Notes: generated by a model from the letters alone, not told the origin. Positions 28,012 to 37,160 are shown, counted from the first letter of the stretch. The stretch: DNA of 64,000 bases from Streptomyces sp. BA2 (GCF_009769735.1 NZ_WSRO01000002.1:4352001-4416000); one strand, 5' to 3'. Program-made: numbers and translations.

Positions 28012-28138
28012 AGTGATCTAGGAGTCTGTTGACTCGGAAGATCAGACCTGCGATGGGGGCTTCTGGTTGTACGGGAAATGAAGATTATGTGACCGGGTTC
28101 TGGAGGCCGGAATTCCACCGCAGCGGGCCGGACCCCGA

Positions 28139-28178
28139 AGGGGGCGCGGGGAACTGCGCGACCAGCCCCCGCGAACCG
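28139..28178. repeat. GCGCGGGGAACTGCGC repeat copy
   Basis: GGGGGCGCGGGGAACTGCGC followed by GACCAGCC is the same block seen inverted at 60376-60720 and, divergently, at 8631-8640. It lies in the 234-bp gap between two minus-strand genes. Confidence 0.6.
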
Positions 28179-28187
28179 GCGGACGAG

Positions 28188-31100
28188 TCAGTCGAACCAG
28201 CGGTCCCGCTCCAGCTCCTCCGTGCGGGAGGGATCTTCGAGCAGCGCCGCGACCTCGAAGCGCCGCGGCCACTGGCCCGCCGACCAGGCGAGACCGGCGG
28301 CGACGCCCTCCAGGGTGGCGGCGTGGACGGTGCCGTCCGGCATCCGGCGCCAGTCGAGCTCGACGCCCCCGCCGATCAGTTCCTCGTGCTCGATGTACGT
28401 CTCCGGGACGGCCGGACCGAGCAGCGTACGGACCGACTCCGGCACCGGATGCTCCTCGCCCTCCCCCGCGGGCTCCACGGCAGCCGTCTCACTCAGCCTG
28501 CGCACCTGGAACAGCTCGGCCAGGTCGCGGGCCTTGCGGGGCTCCACCGGCAGCAGCGCCACGCCCCCGGTCAGCGGCAGCAGGTCGGGGGCGTCGGCGA
28601 CGACCGCGTCCGCCACGTCGACGACCACGACCTCACCGTCCACGACGGCCCGCACCTCGTCCGGCAGCGTCACCTGTTCCGGGTCCAGGTCGGCCAGGGC
28701 GCCGTACAGCGCGTGCAGTTGGGGCGCCGAAACGGTCCTCTCCGGGTCCGCGAGCCGGTCGAGCAGTTCGGCCGCGCCGCCGGGCTCCTCCAGGAGTGCG
28801 GTGACCGACGTGCGGACGCCGAGCGCGCGAAGCACCTGCTCGTCGTCGAACCCGGCGGCGTCGGCGGCGTCGTAGAGCCCTTCGAGCAGCGGATCGCCGC
28901 CCGAGGCCCGCAGGCCGGCGGGGCGCCGGCCGCCGAGGACGGGATTCCCGCGCAACCACCAAGCCGTGTACGACCGGACGCTCTCCGTCGTGCCGTCCGG
29001 GAGCAGGATCCGCAGCGGCTGCGTCAGCGCGTCCCGCAGCGGCGGGCGCGAGAGCATCGCCAGGGCCTGCGGCCAGCAGTCCTCGTCGACCAGGTCCAGA
29101 TCCCGTACGGCGATGATCTCGGTGGCGACCGGCGGGACGGGAGTCTCCGGCAGCCGGTCGAGGGTGTCCTCGCACCACACGTCGACCGCGTCGAGCAGCC
29201 CCGCGTCGTCGGGCTCGGCGAAGTCGCCCTCGCGCGGCTCCAGTTCATCGGGGTCGAGTACGACGTCGGTGGCGCGGACGAGCGCGAAGGTGGCGAGCAC
29301 ACCGCATGCGGCGAGGGGCTGCTCGCCCCAGCGCTCGGCGAGCTCGGCGTCCACCGTGGCGAGCTCGTCCTCGCGCATGACCTGGGCGAAGGGACTGCCG
29401 GGAAGGACGAGTTCCCCGGCGGGAGCGAGCTCGCCCTCCTCATCGGGGAGTGCGAGCGCGCCGAGCCAGGGCTCGTCGCCGGGCGCGAGGTTCGCGTCAC
29501 GCACGAGCGAGAGCACGATCTCCGCCAGCTCGTCGGCGTCCAGGGCGTCCTCGTCCCACGTGTCGTCGTCGAGGGACGCGGCGACGGCGGCGCGGACCTG
29601 CGGGGTCGTCAGGACGGCGCGGGGCGTGGCGGGCAGGGCGCCGAGCTTCTCCAGGAGGGGATGCACGGCGTCGGGGTGCGCGACCTTCAGGCCGAGGCGG
29701 ACGAGGGCGGCGGGATCGCTGTCGTCCCCGATGACGGGCAGCAGAACCTGCCGGGGCCCGATGGTGGTGCGCCCGTCGGCGAGGGGTACGGGCAGCCCGG
29801 TGAGGCGGTCAGGATCGACACCGGCAAGGGTGTCGTACAGCCTGTGCCACCAGCCCGGCTCCCGCTCAAGACCCGCGAGGCGGTCGATGGCCTCGGTCAG
29901 CGGAACGCGGGCGACGCCGAGGGTGCGGAGTTCGGCACGCCGCTCAAGTCCCGCGGGCAGCAGGCTGGGCAGCACATCGGCGAGCACGCGTACGGTGTCG
30001 GCGCCCGCCCCCTCCACGACCTCCGCGTCACGCGGTCGCAGCGCGACGGGGACCGTCCACTCGGGTACGTCGGGGTCCTCTTGGGGAACGGCCTCCACCG
30101 CGGGGGGCAGGAAAGCCGTACGGGGCAGCCGGTCGAGGATGGCCTGGCGCAGCGCGCCGTCGAGCTCGCTCTTGCCGAGCGGGCCGGGGACGAGGCTGAT
30201 GATGCCTTCGCCGACGGGGCGCCAGTCGGCGAGGAGTTCGGCGTACGCGTCGGCCGCGCGCTCCACGAGGAAGTCCGTGAGGGGGCCGGGCGCGGCGTGC
30301 CGCCGGGTGGTATCGAGAGGGAACGAGGCGATGAGCAGCGCAGGTACCCCGAGCGGCTCGTCGCTCGGGGTGGGCGCGTGCAGGACGGGGGCGCTACGGG
30401 GTGCTTGCGGGGCGCCTTCGCGGTCGGTGGGGACGGCCCAGGTGACGGACCAGTGGGGCCGCAGCCGCTCCTCGACGGGCCGGTCGGCGAGGAGGCCCTG
30501 TTCCAGGGGTCCCTGGTGGCTGACGGTGCGCCAGCGGGTGGCGCCGTCGCGGGTGTCGGATACGTCCACGTAGCCGGGTTCGGCGGTGCGGTGGAGGGTG
30601 CGGGTGGCTTGGTCGCCGACCTGGACCGTCACTTCCTCAAGGCCGGGCAGGGCGAGGAGAAGAGCATCATCAATGCCGTCGAGGAGCCGTACGACGAGAT
30701 CCTCGGCGGCGGCGTCGCGCAGGGGCAGGATGACGACGGTGTCGTACCCCTCCGGGGCAGTCCCTTCGGCGGCGAAGGGCAGCCGCAGCAGGGGCACGTG
30801 CCCGTCGCGCCTGCGGATTTCATCTCCGAGGCCGGGGCTGAAGCGGGCGGTGTCGGCGGCGAGTTCACGCGCCTCGCTCAGGGACCAGCGGACGCCGCCG
30901 GTACGCCCCACGAGGGCGGGCTCGTCGGAGACGGCGAGTACGGCGGCGAAGCCGACGCCGAAGCGGCCGACGGCGCCGTTGCTCTGTTCCTCGCGCTTGG
31001 CGGAGGCGCGGAGGGTGGAAAGCGATTCGACTCCGGTGGCGTCGAGGGGGGCGCCGTTGTTGGCGGCGGCGAGTACTCCGTCCCGGAGGGTGAGGGCGAG

Positions 31101-31322
31101 GCGTCCCGGGGTCCCGGCCCTGGCCGCGGCATCAGCGGCATTCTGGGCGAGCTCGACGATCAGGCGGTCCCGGTAGCCGCCGAGGGCGAGGTCCTCCTCG
31201 GCGTTGGCGTCCTCCCTGAACCGGGCCGGGCTCGCCGCCCAGGCGTCGAGGACTCCCCGTCGGAGCCGTGCCGTGCCGAACGGGTCAGTACCCTCGGCCG
31301 CCGGCCGCACGGTCTTGCTCAC
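28188..31322 (-). CDS. Sacsin/Hsp90-like ATP-binding domain protein
   Basis: This large protein (1044 aa) has a GHKL ATPase at the N-terminus. The N-box is ELAQNAADAAARAG (about residue 58, with conserved Glu and Asn), the G1-like region is DGVLAAANNGAPLD, and GRFGVGFAAVLAVSD is the G2 lid glycine motif. This matches the sacsin N-terminal (Hsp90-like) domain. The remaining 700 residues are rich in Leu, Asp and Glu with no recognised domain. It probably binds ATP and acts in a chaperone-like manner; this is inference. The start is ATG 31322. Confidence 0.85.
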   Translation of the reverse strand: MSKTVRPAAEGTDPFGTARLRRGVLDAWAASPARFREDANAEEDLALGGYRDRLIVELAQNAADAAARAGTPGRLALTLRDGVLAAANNGAPLDATGVESLSTLRASAKREEQSNGAVGRFGVGFAAVLAVSDEPALVGRTGGVRWSLSEARELAADTARFSPGLGDEIRRRDGHVPLLRLPFAAEGTAPEGYDTVVILPLRDAAAEDLVVRLLDGIDDALLLALPGLEEVTVQVGDQATRTLHRTAEPGYVDVSDTRDGATRWRTVSHQGPLEQGLLADRPVEERLRPHWSVTWAVPTDREGAPQAPRSAPVLHAPTPSDEPLGVPALLIASFPLDTTRRHAAPGPLTDFLVERAADAYAELLADWRPVGEGIISLVPGPLGKSELDGALRQAILDRLPRTAFLPPAVEAVPQEDPDVPEWTVPVALRPRDAEVVEGAGADTVRVLADVLPSLLPAGLERRAELRTLGVARVPLTEAIDRLAGLEREPGWWHRLYDTLAGVDPDRLTGLPVPLADGRTTIGPRQVLLPVIGDDSDPAALVRLGLKVAHPDAVHPLLEKLGALPATPRAVLTTPQVRAAVAASLDDDTWDEDALDADELAEIVLSLVRDANLAPGDEPWLGALALPDEEGELAPAGELVLPGSPFAQVMREDELATVDAELAERWGEQPLAACGVLATFALVRATDVVLDPDELEPREGDFAEPDDAGLLDAVDVWCEDTLDRLPETPVPPVATEIIAVRDLDLVDEDCWPQALAMLSRPPLRDALTQPLRILLPDGTTESVRSYTAWWLRGNPVLGGRRPAGLRASGGDPLLEGLYDAADAAGFDDEQVLRALGVRTSVTALLEEPGGAAELLDRLADPERTVSAPQLHALYGALADLDPEQVTLPDEVRAVVDGEVVVVDVADAVVADAPDLLPLTGGVALLPVEPRKARDLAELFQVRRLSETAAVEPAGEGEEHPVPESVRTLLGPAVPETYIEHEELIGGGVELDWRRMPDGTVHAATLEGVAAGLAWSAGQWPRRFEVAALLEDPSRTEELERDRWFD

Positions 31323-31965
31323 GGTGTCGTCTCCCTCGCTTGGTTCGCGGGGCGAACGGTATCGCGTCCCGGCTTTCCCCCAACGCCCGGTGGGCCACCA
31401 CCTGGCCGGGTGTCACCTCCCCTTGCGGGTCGCCTTGCGGGGGCGCGGCAGGTACGCCACCGGCAGCCGGACGGCGACCTTCCCCGCGCTCCGCGCGGGA
31501 TCTTGCCCGCCCACCCACCCGATTACCCCGCGTTTCGGAGGGGGGGCGCATCACCTGCAGCCCGGTGGTCGTCTTACCCGCGCTCCGCGCGGGCATCTCC
31601 CACCCGCCCACCCGATTACCCCGCAGTTCACCCATGCCGGGCAAACGGGCCGGTGGACGCGGGAAGAAGGCCCACCGAGCCGCACACCAGGAACAAGCAC
31701 CGCCCGACCCACGCCCCGCACCGCGCGGGCAATCGGGCGGGTGGGTGGGGGCAATCCGCGCGCAGCGCGGGAAGAGCGACCACCGGCCCGCACGGCAAGA
31801 GCAGACCCCGCCCCACCCACGACAACCCCTACGCCACAGGGCAATCGGGCGGGTGGGTGGGAGACATCCGCGCGCAGCGCGGGAAAGACCGTCCGCAGCC
31901 AGCCCCACCCGCAGGGGCCGCCCCGGCCACGGGGCAACCCCCAGTCCGCCACCCCCAGCGGGAGC
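31323..31965. repeat. 643-bp gene-free region with four G-run repeat elements
   Basis: The gap between the Hsp90-like gene and DUF3027 holds four related elements: 31482-31532, 31574-31624 (C-rich on +), and inverted 31727-31772 and 31840-31886 (G-rich on +). Each has a core of four G-runs such as GGGCGGGTGGGTGGG, a CGGGTAATC or GGCAATCGG flank, and a CGCGCTCCGCGCGGGA or CGCGCAGCGCGGGA hairpin. A degenerate copy lies at 31639-31670. No reading frame here is supported as coding. Confidence 0.75.
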
Positions 31966-32904
31966 TCAGGAGTGGCCGAGTTCTTCCGCCGCCGCCTCCA
32001 ACGGCACCGACCCCGAGTCAGGCGCGGGCCGCAGCGGGAGGACGTCCACCCGGGTCTCGTCCAGGACGGGCGCGGCAGGCCGCGGCGGCTTCGGCATCAC
32101 GGCCGCCTCCGAGTGCCCCCCGCAGCCGTACGCGAGGGACACCACATGCCCGTCCGCAGGACCGAACTCGTTCGCGCACACACCGAATGCCTGCCCGAGC
32201 GATCCGCCGATCGGGGCAAGGAAGCCACAGCTGACGCAGGACGCGGGCGCCGCCTGCGCCATCGCCGTCTTCGCGCCGTGCGACTCCTCCCAGCGGTCGG
32301 CCGCGGCATGCAGGCCGTACCGGGAGAGGACCCGCGCCCTGCGCATGCCCAGCTCGTCCGCGAGCGCCGCGATGGAGCCACGCGCCGGCGCCGCCGGCAG
32401 CTCGGCGGGCGGCCCCGCCGTCACTTCCGCGTCCTCCGCGTCGACCAGCTCCGCCATCTCCTCCGAGAAGACGGAGTTCGGCGGCGGCTCCTCCTCGCCC
32501 GAGTAACCGGGCTCCAGGCGCAGGTCCTCCGCGTCCGTGGGGAGCAGGTCCCCCGGGCCCATGTCACCGGGGCGGAGCCGCTCGCTCCAGGGCACCCACT
32601 CGGGGGCGAGGAGCGCGTCGGGCCCCGGCAACAGCACCGTCTCGTCGAGCGTGACGACCTTGGCGCGCGAGGCACGGGCCACCGTCACGGCCCAGCGCCA
32701 GCCCCGGTAGCCGAACTCCTTGCACTCGAACAGGTGCGTGACGACGCGGTCGCCCTCGACCACGACCTCGACATGCTCACCGACCACACCGGGCGCGGCG
32801 GTCTCCTCGGCCGCGTCCCGGGCGAGTCCCACCGCCTCGGCGCACAGGCGGTCGGGAGTACGCGGGGTACGCGGGGTACGGCTTCGCGTTGTCGCTGCGC
32901 TCAC
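31966..32904 (-). CDS. DUF3027 domain protein
   Basis: The protein of 312 aa belongs to an actinobacterial family of unknown role. The GTG start at 32904 has GGAGAAG upstream; a longer frame to 32949 lacks this. The N-terminus carries RTPRTPRTP encoded by tandem 9-bp repeats. The conserved part includes HLFECKEFGYRGWRWAVTVA and VPWSERLRPGDMGPGDLLPT. The C-terminal cysteines SCVSCGFLAPIGGSLGQAFG resemble a zinc-binding knuckle followed by a CANEFGPADG block. It may be nucleic-acid or metal binding. Confidence 0.88.
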   Translation of the reverse strand: MSAATTRSRTPRTPRTPDRLCAEAVGLARDAAEETAAPGVVGEHVEVVVEGDRVVTHLFECKEFGYRGWRWAVTVARASRAKVVTLDETVLLPGPDALLAPEWVPWSERLRPGDMGPGDLLPTDAEDLRLEPGYSGEEEPPPNSVFSEEMAELVDAEDAEVTAGPPAELPAAPARGSIAALADELGMRRARVLSRYGLHAAADRWEESHGAKTAMAQAAPASCVSCGFLAPIGGSLGQAFGVCANEFGPADGHVVSLAYGCGGHSEAAVMPKPPRPAAPVLDETRVDVLPLRPAPDSGSVPLEAAAEELGHS

Positions 32905-33251
32905 AGGTATCGCTTCTCCATTACGCCGTCTCACGAGTGCGCCACCCATACGCGGGAGTGCGGACGGAGCGGACCGGAGGGCCGCGTCGACGTCCGCGCC
33001 CTAACGTCCTCGGGCGCACCTACGTCATCCATTCTGCGGGATGACCGAGAGGCGCGCGGCCAAGAACAACCGCCGCAGGCGCGCTACGCACGCTACCTTC
33101 TCCTGGCCTCTGGGCCTACACCGGCGTGCCCGCCCCCCGCGGCCGGGCCCGGCCCCGCTGCCGCTCCGCGGCGGATTTTTCCCGTCCACCCACCCGATTA
33201 CCCCGCTGTCGATGCGCACTAGCCCGGCCCAATAGAGGGCACTATGACGGG
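32905..33251. other. Divergent intergenic region
   Basis: This 347-bp gap separates divergent DUF3027 and MFS genes. It contains one copy of the G-run repeat (33161-33206). Near the MFS start the sequence CACTAT (33240-33245) is a possible -10 box. A short frame at 33041-33235 runs into the repeat and is not called as a gene. Confidence 0.6.
33161..33206. repeat. G-run repeat element copy
   Basis: This copy reads CCGCTCCGCGGCGGATTTTT, then CCCGTCCACCCACCCGATTA, on the + strand. It is closely similar to the copy at 31482-31532. It lies 46 bp before the MFS start. Confidence 0.65.
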
Positions 33252-34667
33252 GTGGCTGCCGCAAGGTCGTCGTCCCAACGAGTCAGCGGACGGGGTCCGG
33301 TGCTGAACCGGACCGCCCGCTGGGTCGGCCGCGCCCTGCACCTGCCCTTCACCGGCACGGCCCGCGGCATCCGCAAGGCCACGCATGCGCACGGCGCGGG
33401 CGAGTCGGGGCTCGGCAAGCTCATCGAACTGCACGCCGTGAACGGCGCGGGCGACGTCATGATCACCATCGCGCTCGCCTCGACCGTCTTCTTCTCCGTC
33501 CCGACGGACGAGGCGCGCGGCCGTGTCGCCCTCTATCTCGCCATCACCATGGCGCCCTTCACCCTCCTCGCCCCCGTCATCGGCCCCCTCCTGGACCGCC
33601 TCCCGCACGGCCGCCGCTACGCCATGGCCGCCGCGATGCTGGCCCGCGCCCTCCTGGCCCTGCTGCTGTCCGAAGCGGTGATCACCGGGAGCCTGGAGCT
33701 CTATCCGGCCGCGCTCGGCGTCCTGGTCGCGTCCAAGGCGTACGGAGTCGTACGGAGCGCCGTGGTGCCCCGGCTGCTGCCCAAGGGCTTCTCCCTGGTC
33801 AAGGCCAATTCCAGAGTCACGCTCGGTGGGCTGCTCGCGACCGGTATCGCCGCTCCCATCGGCGCGGGGCTCCAGGCGCTCGGACCGCGCTGGCCGCTGT
33901 ACGGCGCCTTCGTGCTGTTCATCGTCGGGATGTTCCTGTCCCTCTCACTGCCGCCCAAGGTCGACTCGGCGAAGGGCGAGCACAAGGCGCTGCTCGCGGC
34001 CGACGAGGAGCATCTGCATCTGCACGCGCGCGCCGAGGCTGCGGCGGACACCTCCAAGAAGCGGCGCCTTGGACTGCGTACGGTCGGACCCGCCGTCACG
34101 CACGCCCTCACCGTCAACGCCTCGCTGCGCTGTCTCTCCGGCTTCCTCATCTTCTTCCTCGCCTTCCTGCTGCGCGAGGAACCGCTCGGCGGCCAGAGCG
34201 CCGCGGTGTCCCTGGGGATAGTGGGTGTCGCGGCGGGCGTGGGGAACGCGCTCGGCACCGCCGTCGGTGCCGGGCTCAAATCGCGGGCGCCCGAAGTCAT
34301 CATCGTGACCGTCGTCGCCGTCGTCCTCGGCGTGGCGATCACCGCGGCGGTGTTCTTCGGGGCGATCGGCGTCGCCTGCCTCGGTGCCGTGGCGGGCTTC
34401 GCGCAGGCCATGTCGAAGCTCTCCCTGGACGCCCTGATCCAGCGGGACGTACCGGAAGAAGTGCGGACCTCCGCCTTCGCCCGCTCGGAGACCATCCTTC
34501 AGATGGCGTGGGTGGTGGGCGGCGGCATCGGCATGGCCCTGCCGCTGATCGGGTCACTGGGGCTCGCGGTGGCTGCGGGGATCGTCGCCGTCGGCTGGCT
34601 GTCGACCGCGCGGGGCCTGCTCTCGGCGGCCCGGCACGGCGGGAAGCGCCGCTCGCGGGTGGCGTGA
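33252..34667 (+). CDS. MFS transporter
   Basis: The protein has 471 aa and about twelve hydrophobic segments. The GTG start at 33252 gives the N-terminus VAAARSSSQRVSGRGPVLNR and lies 6 bp after a CACTAT -10-like box, so the transcript may be leaderless. The frame continues upstream to 33126, but that part lies within a repeat. GAGDVMITIALASTVFFSVP opens the first helix, and PLLDRLPHGRRYAM resembles MFS motif A. The large central loop DEEHLHLHARAEAAADTSKK is His-rich. It sits 78 bp upstream of DUF2771 and mqnB/mqnD on the same strand. The substrate is unknown. Confidence 0.88.
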   Translation: MAAARSSSQRVSGRGPVLNRTARWVGRALHLPFTGTARGIRKATHAHGAGESGLGKLIELHAVNGAGDVMITIALASTVFFSVPTDEARGRVALYLAITMAPFTLLAPVIGPLLDRLPHGRRYAMAAAMLARALLALLLSEAVITGSLELYPAALGVLVASKAYGVVRSAVVPRLLPKGFSLVKANSRVTLGGLLATGIAAPIGAGLQALGPRWPLYGAFVLFIVGMFLSLSLPPKVDSAKGEHKALLAADEEHLHLHARAEAAADTSKKRRLGLRTVGPAVTHALTVNASLRCLSGFLIFFLAFLLREEPLGGQSAAVSLGIVGVAAGVGNALGTAVGAGLKSRAPEVIIVTVVAVVLGVAITAAVFFGAIGVACLGAVAGFAQAMSKLSLDALIQRDVPEEVRTSAFARSETILQMAWVVGGGIGMALPLIGSLGLAVAAGIVAVGWLSTARGLLSAARHGGKRRSRVA

Positions 34668-34745
34668 GCCCGGCAGAACAATGGGTGCGGCACGCCGCGA
34701 CCCCCACGTGGCGGGACGGCACGGGGTGCCCGATAGCCTTCGCCC

Positions 34746-35255
34746 ATGACCTCCCTGCTCCGCGGCGGAGCCGCACACGTTCACAGCTCGGCACGCCGTC
34801 GCCGTTCCGTGGCCGCCCTTGGCGCTGTCTCCGCCGGACTCCTCGTCCTGTCGGCCTGCGACAAGCCGACGCCGCTCGCCACCATCACGGTCGGCAGCAA
34901 CTCGGTGAACTCCGAGGCCTCCTGCTACAACGACGGCGAGGAGCTCAAGCAGTCCCAGCTGCAGGGCTGCCTCAAGGACACGGACGTCAAGTCCATCAAG
35001 GTCGACCCCGACGAGAAGGTCCGCTTCGGCGTCGACCCCGAGGTCGCCGAGAAGGGCTGGACGCTCCTGATGAATGGTCAGCCGCTCACCGAGGCCAGCA
35101 AGAAGACGTACGTCGTCATCCCCGGCAGCGTCTTCTTCAACCAGCAGTACGGCGGCGGCGCCAACTCCACCACCGTCAGCCTGCTCGAAGGCGGCAAGGG
35201 CTCGTCGGCCAAGGCGACCGGCCTGTGGTCGTTCAAGCTCAAGAAGGACGCCTGA
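34746..35255 (+). CDS. DUF2771 lipoprotein
   Basis: The protein of 169 aa has a type II signal: a basic N-terminus (SSARRRRSVAALGAVSAGLL) and lipobox LSACDKP, so Cys39 is the likely lipidated residue. The mature part has internal cysteines (ASCYNDGEELKQSQLQGCLK) and a beta-rich domain matching DUF2771. The function is unknown. Its stop overlaps the probable CTG start of mqnB, so it is in an operon with the menaquinone genes. Confidence 0.88.
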   Translation: MTSLLRGGAAHVHSSARRRRSVAALGAVSAGLLVLSACDKPTPLATITVGSNSVNSEASCYNDGEELKQSQLQGCLKDTDVKSIKVDPDEKVRFGVDPEVAEKGWTLLMNGQPLTEASKKTYVVIPGSVFFNQQYGGGANSTTVSLLEGGKGSSAKATGLWSFKLKKDA

Positions 35256-35905
35256 CCACGTCTCCCCTTCGTGTTCTGGTAGCCACCGCGGTCCCCGCCG
35301 AACGGGACGCGGTGGCTGACCGGCTGCCTCCGTACGCCGACGCCATCGCCGTCGGTGTCGGCCCCGCGGCCGCCGCGGCGCACACGGCGGCCGCCCTCGC
35401 GCGCGCCCCGTACGACCTGGTGGTCTCCGCCGGGATCGGTGGCGGCTTCCAGCCCGACGCGCCCCTCGGCTCCGTCGTGCTCGCCGACGAGATCACCGTG
35501 GCCGATCTGGGTGCCGAGACGCCCGACGGCTTCCTGCCCGTCACCGAACTCGGGTTCGGCGCCGTCACCCACAGGCCGCCGTTTTCCCTCGTACGGGACC
35601 TTGCCGCCGCCTGTGGCGCTCTCACCGGCACCGTCCTGACCGTCTCCACCGTGACCGGCTCCGCCGAGCGCGCCGCCGAGCTGCGGCGGAGCCACCCGCG
35701 GGCCCTCGCGGAGGCGATGGAGGGATTCGGGGTCGCCGAGGCTGCCGCCGCGTACACACTTCCCGTCCTGGAGATACGCGCGGTCTCCAACGCCGTCGGG
35801 CCGCGGGACCGCGGTGCCTGGCGGATCGGCGAGGCGCTTGGCGCGCTGGGTGGCGCGTTCGGGAAATTCGCGCCCGTACTGGAGAGTTGGAAACGGCATG
35901 ACTGA
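35252..35905 (+). CDS. mqnB: Futalosine hydrolase (menaquinone pathway)
   Basis: MqnB cleaves futalosine to hypoxanthine and dehypoxanthine futalosine in the futalosine route to menaquinone. The product (217 aa) has a nucleoside-phosphorylase-like fold: LRVLVATAVPAERDAVADRL, YDLVVSAGIGGGFQPDAPLG, and EAMEGFGVAEAAAAYTLPVL with the catalytic-region glutamate. No ATG, GTG or TTG precedes the conserved N-terminus in frame; the first plausible start is CTG 35252, which overlaps the DUF2771 stop. Start is therefore tentative. The 3' end overlaps mqnD by 8 bp. Confidence 0.9.
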   Translation: MTTSPLRVLVATAVPAERDAVADRLPPYADAIAVGVGPAAAAAHTAAALARAPYDLVVSAGIGGGFQPDAPLGSVVLADEITVADLGAETPDGFLPVTELGFGAVTHRPPFSLVRDLAAACGALTGTVLTVSTVTGSAERAAELRRSHPRALAEAMEGFGVAEAAAAYTLPVLEIRAVSNAVGPRDRGAWRIGEALGALGGAFGKFAPVLESWKRHD

Positions 35906-36773
35906 ATCGCCCACGCAGGACGCGGCCTCTGCGAACCCCCTGCAGATCGCTTACTCCCCCTGCCCCAACGACACGTTCGTCTTCGACGCCTGGGCCCACG
36001 GCCGCGTTCCCGGCGCGCCCACGCTCGATGTGACCTTCGCCGACATCGACATCACCAACGGCATGGCCGAGCGCGGTGAGTTCGACGTACTGAAGGTGTC
36101 GTACGCCGTGCTGCCCTACGTCCTCGACGAGTATGCGCTGCTGCCGTGCGGCGGTGCGCTCGGGCGTGGCTGCGGGCCGCTGGTGCTGACCCGGGAGGCC
36201 GGGGTCGACCTCACCGGGAAGACGGTGGCCGTACCGAGCGAGAAGTCGACGGCGTACCTGCTGTTCCGGCTCTGGGCGGCCGACACCCTTGCCGACGGCG
36301 TGGGCGAGATCGTGGTGCTGCCCTTCGACCAGATCATGCCCGCGGTGCGGGACGGCAAGGTCGACGCGGGGCTCGTCATCCACGAGGCACGCTTCACGTA
36401 CCAGAACTACGGGCTCAACTGCCTCGCCGACATGGGCGAGCACTGGGAGCGGACGACCGGTCTGCCCATCCCGCTGGGCGCGATCATCGCCAAGCGGTCA
36501 CTGGGGGAAGAGCGCCTGCTGCAGCTCGCGGACGCGGTCCGTACCTCGGTGCGGATGGCCTGGGACGACCCGGAGGCCTCGCGCCCCTACGTCCAGGAGC
36601 ACGCGCAGGAGATGGATCCGGCCGTCGCCGACCAGCACATCGGCCTGTACGTGAACGAGTTCACGGCCGATCTCGGCGAGAACGGCTACGCGGCGATCCG
36701 CGGACTCCTGACGCGCGCCGCGGCGGAGGGGCTCGTTCCGCCCCTCGCGCCCACGGCGCTCACCTACGCCTGA
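35898..36773 (+). CDS. mqnD: 1,4-dihydroxy-6-naphthoate synthase
   Basis: MqnD converts cyclic dehypoxanthine futalosine to 1,4-dihydroxy-6-naphthoate in menaquinone synthesis. The protein of 291 aa has the periplasmic-binding-protein-like fold: IAYSPCPNDTFVFDAWAHG near the start, FDVLKVSYAVLPYVLDEYAL, VPSEKSTAYLLFRLWA and VIHEARFTYQNYGL. ATG 35898 lies inside the mqnB 3' end (8-bp overlap), implying coupled translation. MqnA and MqnC, which act before and between these steps, are not in the window; in S. coelicolor they are also elsewhere. Confidence 0.95.
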   Translation: MTESPTQDAASANPLQIAYSPCPNDTFVFDAWAHGRVPGAPTLDVTFADIDITNGMAERGEFDVLKVSYAVLPYVLDEYALLPCGGALGRGCGPLVLTREAGVDLTGKTVAVPSEKSTAYLLFRLWAADTLADGVGEIVVLPFDQIMPAVRDGKVDAGLVIHEARFTYQNYGLNCLADMGEHWERTTGLPIPLGAIIAKRSLGEERLLQLADAVRTSVRMAWDDPEASRPYVQEHAQEMDPAVADQHIGLYVNEFTADLGENGYAAIRGLLTRAAAEGLVPPLAPTALTYA

Positions 36774-36776
36774 GAA

Positions 36777-37160
36777 CTACACGTCCAGCTGGTCCGCGAC
36801 CGCCCGCAGCAGGCCCGCGATCTTGGCGCCCGACGCCTTGTCGGGGTAGCGGCCCTTCTCCAGCATCGGCGTGATGTTCTCCAGGAGGGTCGTCAAGTCC
36901 TGGACGATGGACGCCAGTTCGTCCGGCTTGCGCCGCTGCGCGGCCGCGACGGACGGTGTCGGGTCGAGGATCGTCACCGAAAGGGCCTGGTCACCGCGCT
37001 GGCCGGCGACGACGCCGAACTCGACGCGCTGGCCGGGCTTGAGTGTGTCGACACCTGAGGGCAGTACGGAGGAGTGCACGAAGACGTCGCCGCCGTCATC
37101 GCGGGAGAGAAAGCCGAAGCCCTTCTCGCTGTTGAACCACTTGACCTTGCCGGTAGGCAC
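36777..37160 (-). CDS. Cold-shock-domain protein with C-terminal extension
   Basis: The protein of 127 aa is twice a minimal CspA. Residues 1-66 form the OB-fold with RNP motifs [10 protein letters not shown] and DVFVHSSVL. Residues 67-127 ([35 protein letters not shown]) form a helical extension typical of the Streptomyces paralog. It binds single-stranded RNA or DNA. The GTG start at 37160 has AGGAC 6 bp upstream. The gene is convergent with mqnD with a 3-bp gap. Confidence 0.93.
   Translation of the reverse strand: MPTGKVKWFNSEKGFGFLSRDDGGDVFVHSSVLPSGVDTLKPGQRVEFGVVAGQRGDQALSVTILDPTPSVAAAQRRKPDELASIVQDLTTLLENITPMLEKGRYPDKASGAKIAGLLRAVADQLDV

Noticed and set aside
31482..31886. CRISPR array
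   Set aside because: Elements are in both orientations, with unequal spacing and no unique spacers, and no cas genes are present.
28029..32234. Open frame of 1401 codons on the + strand
   Set aside because: It lies antisense to the Hsp90-like gene and runs into the repeat region. Composition is Arg/Pro/Gly-rich and no domain is visible. High GC makes such antisense frames common.
33041..33235. 64-codon frame between DUF3027 and the MFS gene
   Set aside because: It extends into the G-run repeat and has no ribosome site or recognisable domain.
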